Origin: Mycolicibacterium elephantis DSM 44368
GTDB taxonomy: Bacteria > Actinomycetota > Actinomycetes > Mycobacteriales > Mycobacteriaceae
Length of the DNA stretch: 35,507 nt
Assembly: GCF_004014805.1 (NCBI RefSeq)
Contig: NZ_ATDN01000031.1
Span: forward strand, 1-35,507
Direction: 5' to 3'
Shown: positions 7,224 through 14,997 of the stretch, in pieces
Layout: the number at the start of each line of letters is the position of its first letter
Position numbering within the stretch: the first letter of the stretch is position 1
Position numbers and translations under genes: made by a program
The notes under the pieces: generated by a model
Databases searched by the model: none
What the model was told of the DNA's origin: nothing
The model's input: the letters and a program-made list of their open reading frames with translations, nothing else

Positions 7224-10087
7224 GTGAGCACCCCAACCGTCGATTCCGCACCTGCGGCGCAGCAGCCTCTGCGGTCCACCATGGCCACGTGGATTCGCCG
7301 CCTGGCGGTTCCGATCATCATCGCCTGGATCCTGCTGATCGCGGTCCTGAACGCCACGGTGCCCCAACTCGAGGTCGTCGGGCAGATGCGCTCGGTGTCG
7401 ATGAGCCCCTCCGAGGCGCCTTCGGTGATCGCGATGAAGCGCATCGGCACGGTCTTCGAGGAGTTTCAGTCCGACAGCTCGGCGATGATCGTCATCGAGG
7501 GGCAGGAACCCCTCGGCGACGAGGCGCGGGCGTACTACAACGAGCTGATCGACAAGCTGCGGGCCGACACCGGGCACGTCGAGCACATCCAGGACTTCTG
7601 GGGCGACCCGTTGACCGAGGCCGCCGCGCTCAGCGCCGACGGCAAAGCCGTCTACGTGCAGGTGTATCTCGCCGGCAACATGGGCGAGTCGCTGTCCAAC
7701 GAGTCGGTGGATGCGGTCAAGGCCGTCGTCGACGGGTTGCCGCCCCCGCCGGGCATCGACGTCTTCGTCACCGGCGGATCGGCGCTGGTGGCCGACCAAC
7801 AGATCGCCAGCGACCGCAGCGTCCGCATCATCGAGATGGTGACGTTCGCCGTCATCATCACGATGTTGCTGCTGGTCTACCGGTCGATCGTCACGGTGCT
7901 GTTGACGCTGGCGATGGTGGTCCTGGCGTTGGCGGCCACCCGCGGCGTGGTGGCGTTCCTCGGCTACCACGAGCTCATCGGGCTCTCGACGTTCGCGACC
8001 AACCTGCTGGTCACCCTGGCCATCGCCGCATCGACCGACTACGCGATCTTTCTCACCGGCCGCTACCAGGAAGCCCGCACGATCGGCCAGGACCGGGTCA
8101 CGGCGTTCCACACCATGTATCGCGGCACGGCGCACGTCGTGCTCGGGTCGGGCATGACGATCGCGGGCGCGACGTTCTGCCTCTCCTTCACCCGGCTGCC
8201 GTATTTCCAGTCGCTCGGTGTGCCGCTGGCCGTCGGTATGACGACGGCGGTGTTCGTCGCGCTGACGCTGGGCGCCGCGATCATCATCGTGGCCAGTCGC
8301 TTCGGCCTGCTCGAACCCAAGCGCGCGATGCGGATTCGGGGCTGGCGCAAGATCGGCGCCGCCATCGTGCGCTGGCCGGCCCCGATCCTGTTCGCGACGG
8401 TGGCGATCTCGTTGGTCGGCCTGCTCGCGCTGCCCGGCTACCAACCCAACTACAACGATCGCCAGTACCTGCCCCTGACCTACCCGCCAACGAGGGTTTC
8501 GCCGCGGCCGAACGCCACTTCTCCCCCGCCACCATGAACCCCGAAGTGCTGCTGGTCGAAAGCGACCACGATCTGCGCAACTCCGCGGACTTCCTGGTGA
8601 TCGACAAGATCGCCAAGGCCGTGTTCGACGTGCCCGGCATCGGCCGGGTCCAGTCGATCACCCGGCCGAACGGCAAGCCCATCGAGTTTTCCACGATCCC
8701 GGCCCAGATCAGCCTCGGCAGCGTCACTCAGGACCTGAACCGCAAGTACATGCAGGACCGCATGGACGACATGCTGGTGCAGGCCGAGGAGATGCAGACG
8801 ACCATCGACACGATGACCAGAATGATGGCGTTGATGGGCGAGATGAACGCGACCACCCACAGCATGGTCGAAAAGACCCGCACCATGACCATGGACGTCG
8901 CCGAATTGCGGGACCACATCGCGAATTTCGACGACTTCTTCCGCCCGATCCGCAACTACTTCTATTGGGAACCGCACTGCTACAACATCCCGGTCTGCTG
9001 GACGCTGCGGTCGATCTTCGACACCATCGACGGCGTCAACATCATGACCGACAACGTGCAGGCGCTGCTGCCCGACCTGGAACGTCTCGACGCGCTGATG
9101 CCGCAACTGCTGGCGCTGATGCCCGAGCAGATCGAGACGATGAAGAACATGAAGAAGATGATGCTGACCATGCACGCCACCCAGGCGGGCATGCAGAATC
9201 AGCAGGCCGCGATGTCGGAGAACCAGTCGGCCATGGGCGACGCGTTCAACAACTCGTGGAACGACGACACCTTCTATCTGCCGCCGGAGATCTTCGACAA
9301 CGAGGATTTCAAGAAGGGCATGGAGAACTTCATCTCCCCCAACGGCCATGCGGTGCGGTTCATCATCAACCACGAAGGCGACCCGCTCAGCTCCGACGGC
9401 ATCGACCGCATCGACGCCATCAAGCAGGCGGCCAAGGAAGCCATCAAGGGCACCCCGCTCGAGGGCTCGACGATCTACCTGGGCGGTACCGCGTCGGCGT
9501 TCAAGGACATGCGCGACGGCAACGCCTACGACATGCTGATCGCGGGCATCCTCGCGCTGGCGCTGATCTTCACGATCATGCTGCTGATCACGCGCAGCCT
9601 CGTCGCGGCCGCGGTGATCGTCGGCACCGTGGTGCTCTCGCTGGGCGCCTCGTTCGGCCTGTCGGTGCTGCTGTGGCAACACATCCTGGGCATCGAACTG
9701 CAGTTCATGGTGATGGCCATGGCGGTGATCATCCTGTTGGCGGTGGGTGCGGACTACAACCTGCTGCTGGTGGCCCGCCTCAAGGAGGAACTGCCCGCCG
9801 GCGTCAACACCGCGATCATCCGGGCGATGGGCGGCAGCGGTTCGGTGGTCACGTCGGCGGGCCTGGTGTTCGCCTTCACCATGATCTCGATGGTCGTCAG
9901 TGAGCTGACCGTGGTCGCTCAGGTGGGCACGACGATCGGGATGGGCCTGCTGTTCGACACGTTGGTGGTCCGCGCCTTCATGACGCCGTCGATCGCGGCG
10001 CTGCTTAACAAGTGGTTCTGGTGGCCCCAGGTGGTGCGTGCGCGGCCGAAACCCGTGCCGTGGCCCGAGCCGTCAGCTCGGCGCTGA
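7224..10087 (+). pseudogene. mmpL: Second MmpL transporter gene, interrupted by an apparent one-base deletion
   Basis: A close paralogue of the upstream MmpL, about 954 residues if the frame is restored, and colinear with it throughout: TM1, the AASTDYAIFLTGRY and AVGADYNLLLVARL proton-relay motifs, the Met-rich hairpin, NYFYWEPHCYNIP and KWFWWPQ. The frame from GTG 7224 runs to a TGA at 8537. The rest continues in a second frame from about 8474. At 8472-8477 (CCC CT GAC) one base is missing relative to the paralogue's CTG CCG GCG GAC, just after TM7. It may be a recent pseudogene or a read error in the C run. No MmpS precedes it. GAGGTGA about 7 nt upstream supports GTG 7224. Confidence 0.9.
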
Positions 10088-10471
10088 ATCCTCGGCCGGC
10101 TGCGGGCGTCTGCGCAACGCGCCCCACAGCCCGACGCCGATGCCGATGACCGCGCCGCCGAGGCCGATGGCGCGCTGTGACGGCTTCATCCGATCGTGTA
10201 CCCCGATCCCGCCCAGCAGGTCGGCGGCGTCGGCGCCGCCGGAGGCGAGAAACCAACCCCGGGTGTCGCGCCCGCGCAACGCGGCCGCCGTCAGCAGCCC
10301 GCCGATCAGCGCGTCGCGGTAGCCCATCGAGCGCAGCAGCAGTTGCGTCGTCGGCGCGGGTTCTTCCGGATCTCCCCATAACCGGTTGGCGCGCAGCGGG
10401 TCGACGAGAAACGAGATGCCTGAGGCGAGGCGGATGCCGCCGGCGATGAGCGCGGCACGGTTGATCGACAT
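10073..10471 (-). CDS. Small DUF4267-like membrane protein
   Basis: A 132-residue integral membrane protein with about four hydrophobic helices. The pattern IRLASGISFLVDPLRANRLWG, a central SMGYRDALIGG and a later GGADAADLLGG matches the small DUF4267-type membrane family; function is unknown. It is convergent with the second mmpL and overlaps its 3' end by 15 bp. Its start at 10471 is 134 bp from the divergent PAS gene, and that gap contains a long palindrome near the PAS promoter. Confidence 0.75.
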   Translation of the reverse strand: MSINRAALIAGGIRLASGISFLVDPLRANRLWGDPEEPAPTTQLLLRSMGYRDALIGGLLTAAALRGRDTRGWFLASGGADAADLLGGIGVHDRMKPSQRAIGLGGAVIGIGVGLWGALRRRPQPAEDSAPS

Positions 10472-10549
10472 GGCTGGAGCCTAAGCGGTCACACCCCGTC
10501 GGCGGGCGGAAACGCAGACCGCCCGTGCTCTCGCAGCCTTGCATGGCGC

Positions 10550-10572
10550 AAGTATTGCGTAATGCAATACTT
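10550..10572. promoter_or_regulatory. 23-bp palindromic operator candidate
   Basis: Perfect 9-bp arms AAGTATTGC (10550-10558) and GCAATACTT (10564-10572) flank a 5-base centre. The AT-rich site stands out in GC-rich DNA, lies 32 bp before the PAS gene start and probably overlaps its promoter. Its size and symmetry suit a dimeric MarR/TetR/GntR-type repressor, but no such gene is adjacent. Confidence 0.55.
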
Positions 10573-10604
10573 AGACCCGTCGAGAACGAAGTGGAGAAGG
10601 CGAG

Positions 10605-11021
10605 ATGGACGAAGCATCGATAGCGGCGGCGATCCTGAGCGGACCCGATGCGATCATCGCGGCCGACCGCGACGGCGTCGTCACCTTCTGGAACGCTGGG
10701 GCGCAACGGATCTTCGTTTTCACCGCCGAGCAGGCGGTGGGAGAATCGCTGGACCTGATCATCCCGGAGCGGCTGCGGGCGCGGCACTGGGCGGGCTGGA
10801 AGCAGGTGATGGCCACCGGGCAAAGCCGTTACGGCGCTGGTGATCTGCTGGCCGTCCCGGCCCTGCGCCAGGACGGCACGAGGATCTCGGTCGAGTTCAC
10901 CATCCATCCCCTGCGCGATGCGCACGGTGACATGGCCGGTTTCGCGGCCACGCTGCGCGATGTCACGGCGCGGTTCGAGGAGACGCGGCGGTTACGCCGA
11001 CAACTCGCTGCGCTGTCCTGA
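10605..11021 (+). CDS. Single-domain PAS sensor protein
   Basis: A 138-residue cytosolic protein that is almost entirely one PAS domain (PAS_4/PAS_9 type). Visible segments: ILSGPDAIIAADRDGVVTFWNAGAQRIF at the start, the RQDGTRISVEFTIHPLRDA core and GFAATLRDVTARFEE as final strand and start of the exit helix, followed by a short basic tail. No kinase, cyclase or DNA-binding domain is attached, so it must act through a partner or by ligand/redox sensing alone. ATG 10605 has GGAGAAGG upstream. Immediate upstream DNA carries a 23-bp palindrome. It precedes OsmC and hemerythrin-like genes, a context that suggests redox or oxygen stress (inference). Confidence 0.85.
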   Translation: MDEASIAAAILSGPDAIIAADRDGVVTFWNAGAQRIFVFTAEQAVGESLDLIIPERLRARHWAGWKQVMATGQSRYGAGDLLAVPALRQDGTRISVEFTIHPLRDAHGDMAGFAATLRDVTARFEETRRLRRQLAALS

Positions 11022-11070
11022 ACGGCGCCCTTTCATCCGACTCTCGCGTTAACCGCCCGACTGGAGTAGC

Positions 11071-11097
11071 GTTTCTACAACCGACAATTGTAGAAAC
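11071..11097. promoter_or_regulatory. OhrR-like inverted repeat upstream of osmC
   Basis: Arms GTTTCTACAA (11071-11080) and TTGTAGAAAC (11088-11097) are separated by 7 bases, 21 bp before the OsmC-family start. The TACAA/TTGTA core resembles operators of OhrR-type MarR repressors, which control organic hydroperoxide resistance genes. No marR gene is present in the window, so the regulator would be encoded elsewhere. Confidence 0.55.
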
Positions 11098-11117
11098 AGT
11101 AGAAGGGGAAGCGGAAC

Positions 11118-11570
11118 ATGGCTATCGCCGATCGCACGTCGCGCACCGTATGGGAAGGCGCGCTCGCCTCCGGCAAGGGACGGCTCGATTCCGGCAGCGG
11201 GGCGCTGACCGGCCTGGACGTCACGTGGGCCGCCCGCACCGAGCAGCCCGGCGGCAAGACCAGCCCGGAGGAACTGGCCGCCGCAGCGCATTCGTCCTGC
11301 TTTTCGATGGCGCTCGCGCTCAAACTCGGCGAACACCAGATCGAGCCACAACGGCTGGAGGTGGCCGCCAAAGTGACGCTCGACGAAGTCGACGGGCTGC
11401 CGACCATCGTTTCCTCGGAGCTGGAGATCAAGGCCGCAGTCGAGGGAATCGACGCCGCAGATTTCCAGAAGGTCGTCGACGAGGCCGCCGCGCTGTGCCC
11501 GGTCTCACGGCTGTTCGCCGGCGCGAAGATCAGCGTGAACGCCCAACTGCTGGCCAAGGAGTCGGCATGA
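11118..11570 (+). CDS. OsmC/Ohr family peroxiredoxin
   Basis: A 150-residue OsmC-family thiol peroxidase that reduces organic hydroperoxides in the cytoplasm. The two family cysteines are present: Cys61 in AAAHSSCFSMAL at the start of the central helix and Cys127 in AALCPVSRL. Length and motif order agree with the OsmC branch. ATG 11118 follows GAAGGGGAAGCGG. The stop overlaps the hemerythrin-like start as ATGA (11567-11570), so the two are translationally coupled. A perfect inverted repeat just upstream suggests peroxide-responsive repression. Confidence 0.92.
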   Translation: MAIADRTSRTVWEGALASGKGRLDSGSGALTGLDVTWAARTEQPGGKTSPEELAAAAHSSCFSMALALKLGEHQIEPQRLEVAAKVTLDEVDGLPTIVSSELEIKAAVEGIDAADFQKVVDEAAALCPVSRLFAGAKISVNAQLLAKESA

Positions 11571-12058
11571 GCGCCACGTTGAGCGCGGCGCTCGAACACG
11601 AGCACCGCATCATCGACCGCGGAATCGAGATCTTCGCCGACAGCGGCGACAACCACGTCACCGCCGAGCAGCGAGACGCGCTCGTCAACGCGGTGGCCGT
11701 CTTGCGGCGGCACATCTATCTCGAGGAGGAGTACCTGTTTCCGCCGCTGCGCGCGGCCGGCATGGTTGGCCCCGTCATGGTGATGGTGCATGAGCATGCG
11801 CAGATGTGGCCGCTGCTCGACCAGATCGACGAATGCCTCGCCGACGGCGACGGCGCCAAGGCCGCCCAGCTGTGTCGAGAACTGCTGGCACAGCTGGGGT
11901 CGCACAACTGGAAAGAGGAGCGGATCCTCTACCCGCAGGCCGACGACACACTGTCGGCCGCGGACCGCGACGAAATGTCCGACCTGGTCGCGACCGCCCA
12001 GGTCCCCGAGGGCTGGGTCTGCCACGGCGCGGTGAAGGGAGACCAAACAGTCTCCTGA
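11567..12058 (+). CDS. Hemerythrin-like HHE cation-binding protein
   Basis: A 163-residue four-helix-bundle protein of the hemerythrin HHE family, expected to bind a non-haem di-iron centre and sense or handle O2, NO or peroxide. Candidate ligands in order: HEHRIID near the N-terminus, RRHIYLEEEYLF, MVHEHAQMW and SHNWKEERILYPQAD, so the usual His/Glu set is present. Four-base overlap with the upstream OsmC gene and no gap imply one operon. The pairing of a peroxidase with a di-iron protein, behind a PAS gene, points to an oxidative or nitrosative stress response (inference). Confidence 0.9.
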   Translation: MSATLSAALEHEHRIIDRGIEIFADSGDNHVTAEQRDALVNAVAVLRRHIYLEEEYLFPPLRAAGMVGPVMVMVHEHAQMWPLLDQIDECLADGDGAKAAQLCRELLAQLGSHNWKEERILYPQADDTLSAADRDEMSDLVATAQVPEGWVCHGAVKGDQTVS

Positions 12059-12142
12059 TCGAGGCCCCCTTTCCCGTCCGCCGAGCGCGCCCACAGTGCA
12101 GACTGTGAGCACGGCTTATCGGCGAGCACGGAGGAGGCTGAC

Positions 12143-13030
12143 GTGGCGGCGCTCATTGAGGATCCCGGCATCGTTGTCGGTGTCGACGGATCATCGACGT
12201 CGAAGGCGGCAATCGCCTGGGCCGCCCGCGAAGCGGCGCTCCGTGATGTCGCGTTGACGTTGGTGAACGTGATCAACCCGATCATCACCACGTCCCCCCA
12301 CGTCCCGCTGCCCGTCGACCTGCAACAGTGGCAACAGGAAATGGTCGGGCACTACATCGAAGACGCAATCAAGCTCGTCGACGAATACGCCACGGAGCGC
12401 CGGCCCGCCAAGGTCAACAGCGAGGTGTTCTTCGGGGCCACGGTGCCCACCTTTGTCGACATCTCGGAGACGGCGGACATGATCGTCGTCGGCAACCGCG
12501 GCCGCGGCGCGGTGAGCAGGCTTCTTCTCGGCTCGGTGACCTCCGGCATGGTGCATCGTGCCCGCTGCCCCGTCGCCGTCATCCGCGATCGGGAATCGCT
12601 GTCCGCCGAAGCGGCCGGCGCGCCGGTTCTCGTCGGCGTCGACGGCTCCCCCGGCGCCGACCACGCCACCGACATCGCGTTCGAGGCAGCGTCGCTGCGG
12701 GGCGTCGACGTGGTGGCGTTGGAGGCGTGGAGCGACACCGTCATCGACCTGCCGGGCCTGGACTGGGAGACGGTGAAGGCGCACGAGGAACAACAACTGA
12801 CCGAGCGGCTGGCCGCCTGGCAGCAGCGCTATCCCGACGTGAAGGTGAAGCCGGTGGTGGTGCCCGACGAGCCTGCGCGCCAGATCATCGAGCATTCGGA
12901 GTCCGCGCAACTGGTGGTCGTCGGCAGCCGCGGCCGCGGCGGGTTCACCGGCATGCTGCTGGGATCGGTGAGTTCCGCTGTGGTGCAGGCCGTGCGCACG
13001 CCGGTGATCGTCGCCCGCCCGCGAAAGTAG
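12143..13030 (+). CDS. Tandem universal stress protein (UspA family)
   Basis: A 295-residue protein of two Usp domains, the common mycobacterial tandem form. Each domain has the ATP-binding signature: GNRGRGAVSRLLLGS at residues 117-131 and GSRGRGGFTGMLLGS in the second half. Each starts with a VGVDGS strand-loop. Such proteins bind ATP and often respond to hypoxia or stress; the exact role is unknown. GTG 12143 is preceded by GGAGGAGG. The 84-bp gap after the hemerythrin gene has a small inverted repeat, CACAGT-gcag-ACTGTG (12092-12107), but no DosR-box-like palindrome, so DosR control is not supported. Confidence 0.93.
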   Translation: MAALIEDPGIVVGVDGSSTSKAAIAWAAREAALRDVALTLVNVINPIITTSPHVPLPVDLQQWQQEMVGHYIEDAIKLVDEYATERRPAKVNSEVFFGATVPTFVDISETADMIVVGNRGRGAVSRLLLGSVTSGMVHRARCPVAVIRDRESLSAEAAGAPVLVGVDGSPGADHATDIAFEAASLRGVDVVALEAWSDTVIDLPGLDWETVKAHEEQQLTERLAAWQQRYPDVKVKPVVVPDEPARQIIEHSESAQLVVVGSRGRGGFTGMLLGSVSSAVVQAVRTPVIVARPRK

Positions 13031-13031
13031 G

Positions 13032-13169
13032 TCAGGGCCGCATCAGCGCCCAGGTCATCAACTGTGCGACGTGGCCGGCCACCACATCCGGCGGGGTCCG
13101 GTCGGCGAGCAGATGCATCGTCACCGCCCCGTCGGTAAGTACGTCGGCTCCGACACCGGATCGGGACAT
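13032..13169 (-). pseudogene. C-terminal remnant of a TetR family regulator
   Basis: Reading the minus strand, a frame ending at TGA 13034-13032 encodes SRSGVGADVLTDGAVTM followed by HLLADRTPPDVVAGHVAQLM and TWALMRP. This resembles the last helices of a TetR ligand-binding domain. No start codon with an upstream HTH is present, and the homology-like sequence fades after about 13170. It therefore appears to be the 3' scrap of a deleted gene. It lies between the Usp gene and the tRNA fragment, next to what looks like an integration boundary. Family assignment is by pattern only. Confidence 0.5.
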
Positions 13170-13276
13170 CGGGTGTCCGCAGACGACCCGGGAGCGATGA
13201 CCGACCCATTCATGCGGAACGAGAGCGCTGAGCGAGCGGTGCAGAACGCGCTCATCGCCTTCTGCCCGTGATATCG

Positions 13277-13321
13277 GTCGGGCTGACAGGATTTGAGCCT
13301 GCGACCACTTGACCCCCAGTC
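13277..13321 (-). repeat. tRNA-Pro 3'-half duplication (att-site-like)
   Basis: These 45 bases repeat the 3' half of the tRNA-Pro(GGG) gene (14889-14933) with a single mismatch at 13297 (g for a in the T-loop). The copy spans from just past the discriminator base through the T-arm and anticodon loop and stops in the 5' strand of the anticodon stem. Acceptor 5' strand and D-arm are missing, so it cannot encode a tRNA. Tyrosine-recombinase integration at a tRNA gene leaves such a displaced 3' fragment at the far end of the element. Confidence 0.8.
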
Positions 13322-13368
13322 TCAGAACCGGCGAAGTGGCCGAAGCGGCCGGAACAGCCCGTCGAGAG

Positions 13369-14682
13369 TCAAACCTGTTGGGACGCAGGCTGCTTTGCTC
13401 CCGCGCAGATGCGGGCGATGGCAGCTGCGGCGAGGAAACCTCCCATGGTGACCAGGCCGGTGAGGTCGCCTAGGCCGTTCTTGGCGAGGAGCACGAGAAC
13501 CACGCCCGCGATGACGATGAGGACGCCGGCAACGGTCGACCGGGCACCGGTGGCCGCAACGGGCGCATCCCACCACGGGAGTGGACGATGCTCAAGCGGC
13601 GAGAGCGACACGAACATCGCGAACATCACGACCGCGAACACCACGGCCCGCAGGGCGAGCATCGCCCAGAAGTACGGCGCATCAACGTCATACGCGTCAA
13701 ACCCGAGGGCATGGAGGGTGAACGTGGCCACCGCGATCGCGGGGATGTGCCACAGGTAGAGGGTCATCGCTCCCCCGTTGCCCATCGCAACCAGGTACCA
13801 GATGCGGGGCCGCTCAGCCCACTTCCCGATCGCCTTTGCGGCGGCCACAAACAGGAACGACATCCACGTGCAGTGCAACGCGAGCAGCAGCGTCGGCGGT
13901 GAGACGTTGGAGACCCGCTCCGTGCCGGTGACCACGAGCGAGACGTCGTAGGGTCCGGCGGCCGCGAGCACGGATTGTGCGGCGAACGCGGATACGGCGG
14001 CGATGAGTGCGGTGCGCGGCCCGACCAGGTGTCGCGCGTACGCCACGCCGATCACCATCGGGATCAGCCAGACGAACACGAAGTTGGCGATGCCCGCCAT
14101 CGGCTCGCCCACGGCGAAGCGGAGCGCGTCGAACGCCGCGGAAATGGCGATCAGCGCGCCGACGGCGAAAGCGACGGTGCGGCCGGTCGACATGCGGGTC
14201 AGCGCTGGGACGAAGGCCAGCACGACGAGGTACACCCCGAGGAACCACAGCAGCGCCACGCACTCCCGGCCGATGCGGACGGCGGAGTCGGCGCCGAGAA
14301 GCTGATACGTCACCAGGACGCCGATCGAGCACGCCGCGAGATACCAGAAGACGGGTCGGCATAGCCGTTGCGCCCTCTTGACCAGCCAGGTGCCCCACGA
14401 CGAGCCTGGATGCCAGCCGTAGGCGCCTGCGGCCCCGCCGGCCAGGAAGAACAGCGGCATGACCTGGACGATCCAGGTGATCGGTGCGATTGCCGGTATC
14501 TCCCCGAGCAGGTTGCCGATCCGCAGGCCGGTGTCATCGATGGTGGCGAGCAGCAGGGCGCAATGCCCGAACATCACCACCACCAGTGCGGCGAGCCGGG
14601 CGACGTCGACGGCGCGGTCGCGGTCGGCAGGCGTTTCGGCCGCCACCTTGCCGACAGCGGATCCGGACCTGGTGGGTGTCAT
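13369..14682 (-). CDS. Membrane acyltransferase (acyltransferase family 3)
   Basis: A 437-residue polytopic membrane protein with about ten hydrophobic helices, of the acyltransferase-3 type that transfers acetyl or other short acyl groups to envelope sugars or lipids. The first helix contains the family's His in RLAALVVVMFGHCALLL. Later segments include VQVMPLFFLAGG, RECVALLWFLGVYL and AMTLYLWHIPAIA. No SGNH hydrolase domain is fused. ATG 14682 is preferred because the in-frame GTG 14787 would add a non-hydrophobic, poorly supported leader; no strong ribosome site is seen for either. It is the only complete gene between the tRNA-Pro gene and its duplicated 3' fragment, so it is probably horizontally acquired cargo. 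Acceptor substrate is unknown. Confidence 0.85.
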   Translation of the reverse strand: MTPTRSGSAVGKVAAETPADRDRAVDVARLAALVVVMFGHCALLLATIDDTGLRIGNLLGEIPAIAPITWIVQVMPLFFLAGGAAGAYGWHPGSSWGTWLVKRAQRLCRPVFWYLAACSIGVLVTYQLLGADSAVRIGRECVALLWFLGVYLVVLAFVPALTRMSTGRTVAFAVGALIAISAAFDALRFAVGEPMAGIANFVFVWLIPMVIGVAYARHLVGPRTALIAAVSAFAAQSVLAAAGPYDVSLVVTGTERVSNVSPPTLLLALHCTWMSFLFVAAAKAIGKWAERPRIWYLVAMGNGGAMTLYLWHIPAIAVATFTLHALGFDAYDVDAPYFWAMLALRAVVFAVVMFAMFVSLSPLEHRPLPWWDAPVAATGARSTVAGVLIVIAGVVLVLLAKNGLGDLTGLVTMGGFLAAAAIARICAGAKQPASQQV

Positions 14683-14889
14683 GCGATCAGGATGCCGCGC
14701 CGTATGCGACCACGGAATGAGTAGTACTACGCGAGTCGCCGCGCAACACTCCGCGGTAGCGACATGTCGGGGACGCCTCAGCGACACCGAAACCGCTGGA
14801 CGCGGCCGTGCCGTTGGGGCGCGAAACCATAAGAGACCACCAAGTCTGCAGGCACCCCCTGCGTGCGCAGAAAGTGCCTCTGACCTGCG

Positions 14890-14963
14890 TCGGGCTGACA
14901 GGATTTGAACCTGCGACCACTTGACCCCCAGTCAAGTGCGCTACCAAACTGCGCCACAGCCCG
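14890..14963 (-). tRNA. tRNA-Pro (anticodon GGG)
   Basis: A complete cloverleaf on the minus strand: acceptor CGGGCTG (14963-14957) pairs with CAGCCCG plus discriminator A (14890). The anticodon stem-loop is CTTGA-CTGGGGG-TCAAG, giving anticodon GGG, and the T-arm has GGTTCAAATCC. CCA is not encoded (CGC follows). The 3' half is duplicated at 13277-13321, so this gene appears to have served as an integration site and was kept intact. Confidence 0.95.
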
Positions 14964-14997
14964 GACGCCGCCGCGATCAGCGGCAGCGGTCGAAAGC

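Noticed and set aside
8468..8480. Programmed ribosomal frameshift in the second mmpL
   Set aside because: A -1 shift would be needed at G CCC CTG, which is not a canonical slippery heptamer, and no strong stimulatory structure was recognised.
8534..10087. Second half of the frameshifted MmpL as a separate coupled gene
   Set aside because: The ATGA overlap is suggestive, but the product would start in the second periplasmic domain with no membrane anchor or signal; a damaged single gene is simpler.
12059..12142. DosR (dormancy) operator before the universal stress protein
   Set aside because: Only a short 6-bp inverted repeat is present; no sequence close to the DosR palindrome was seen.
14790..14888. 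Remnant of an integrase or excisionase between the tRNA and the acyltransferase
   Set aside because: Only a G/C hairpin (AGGCAC...GTGCCT on the minus strand) and no recombinase motif were found in these 100 bases.
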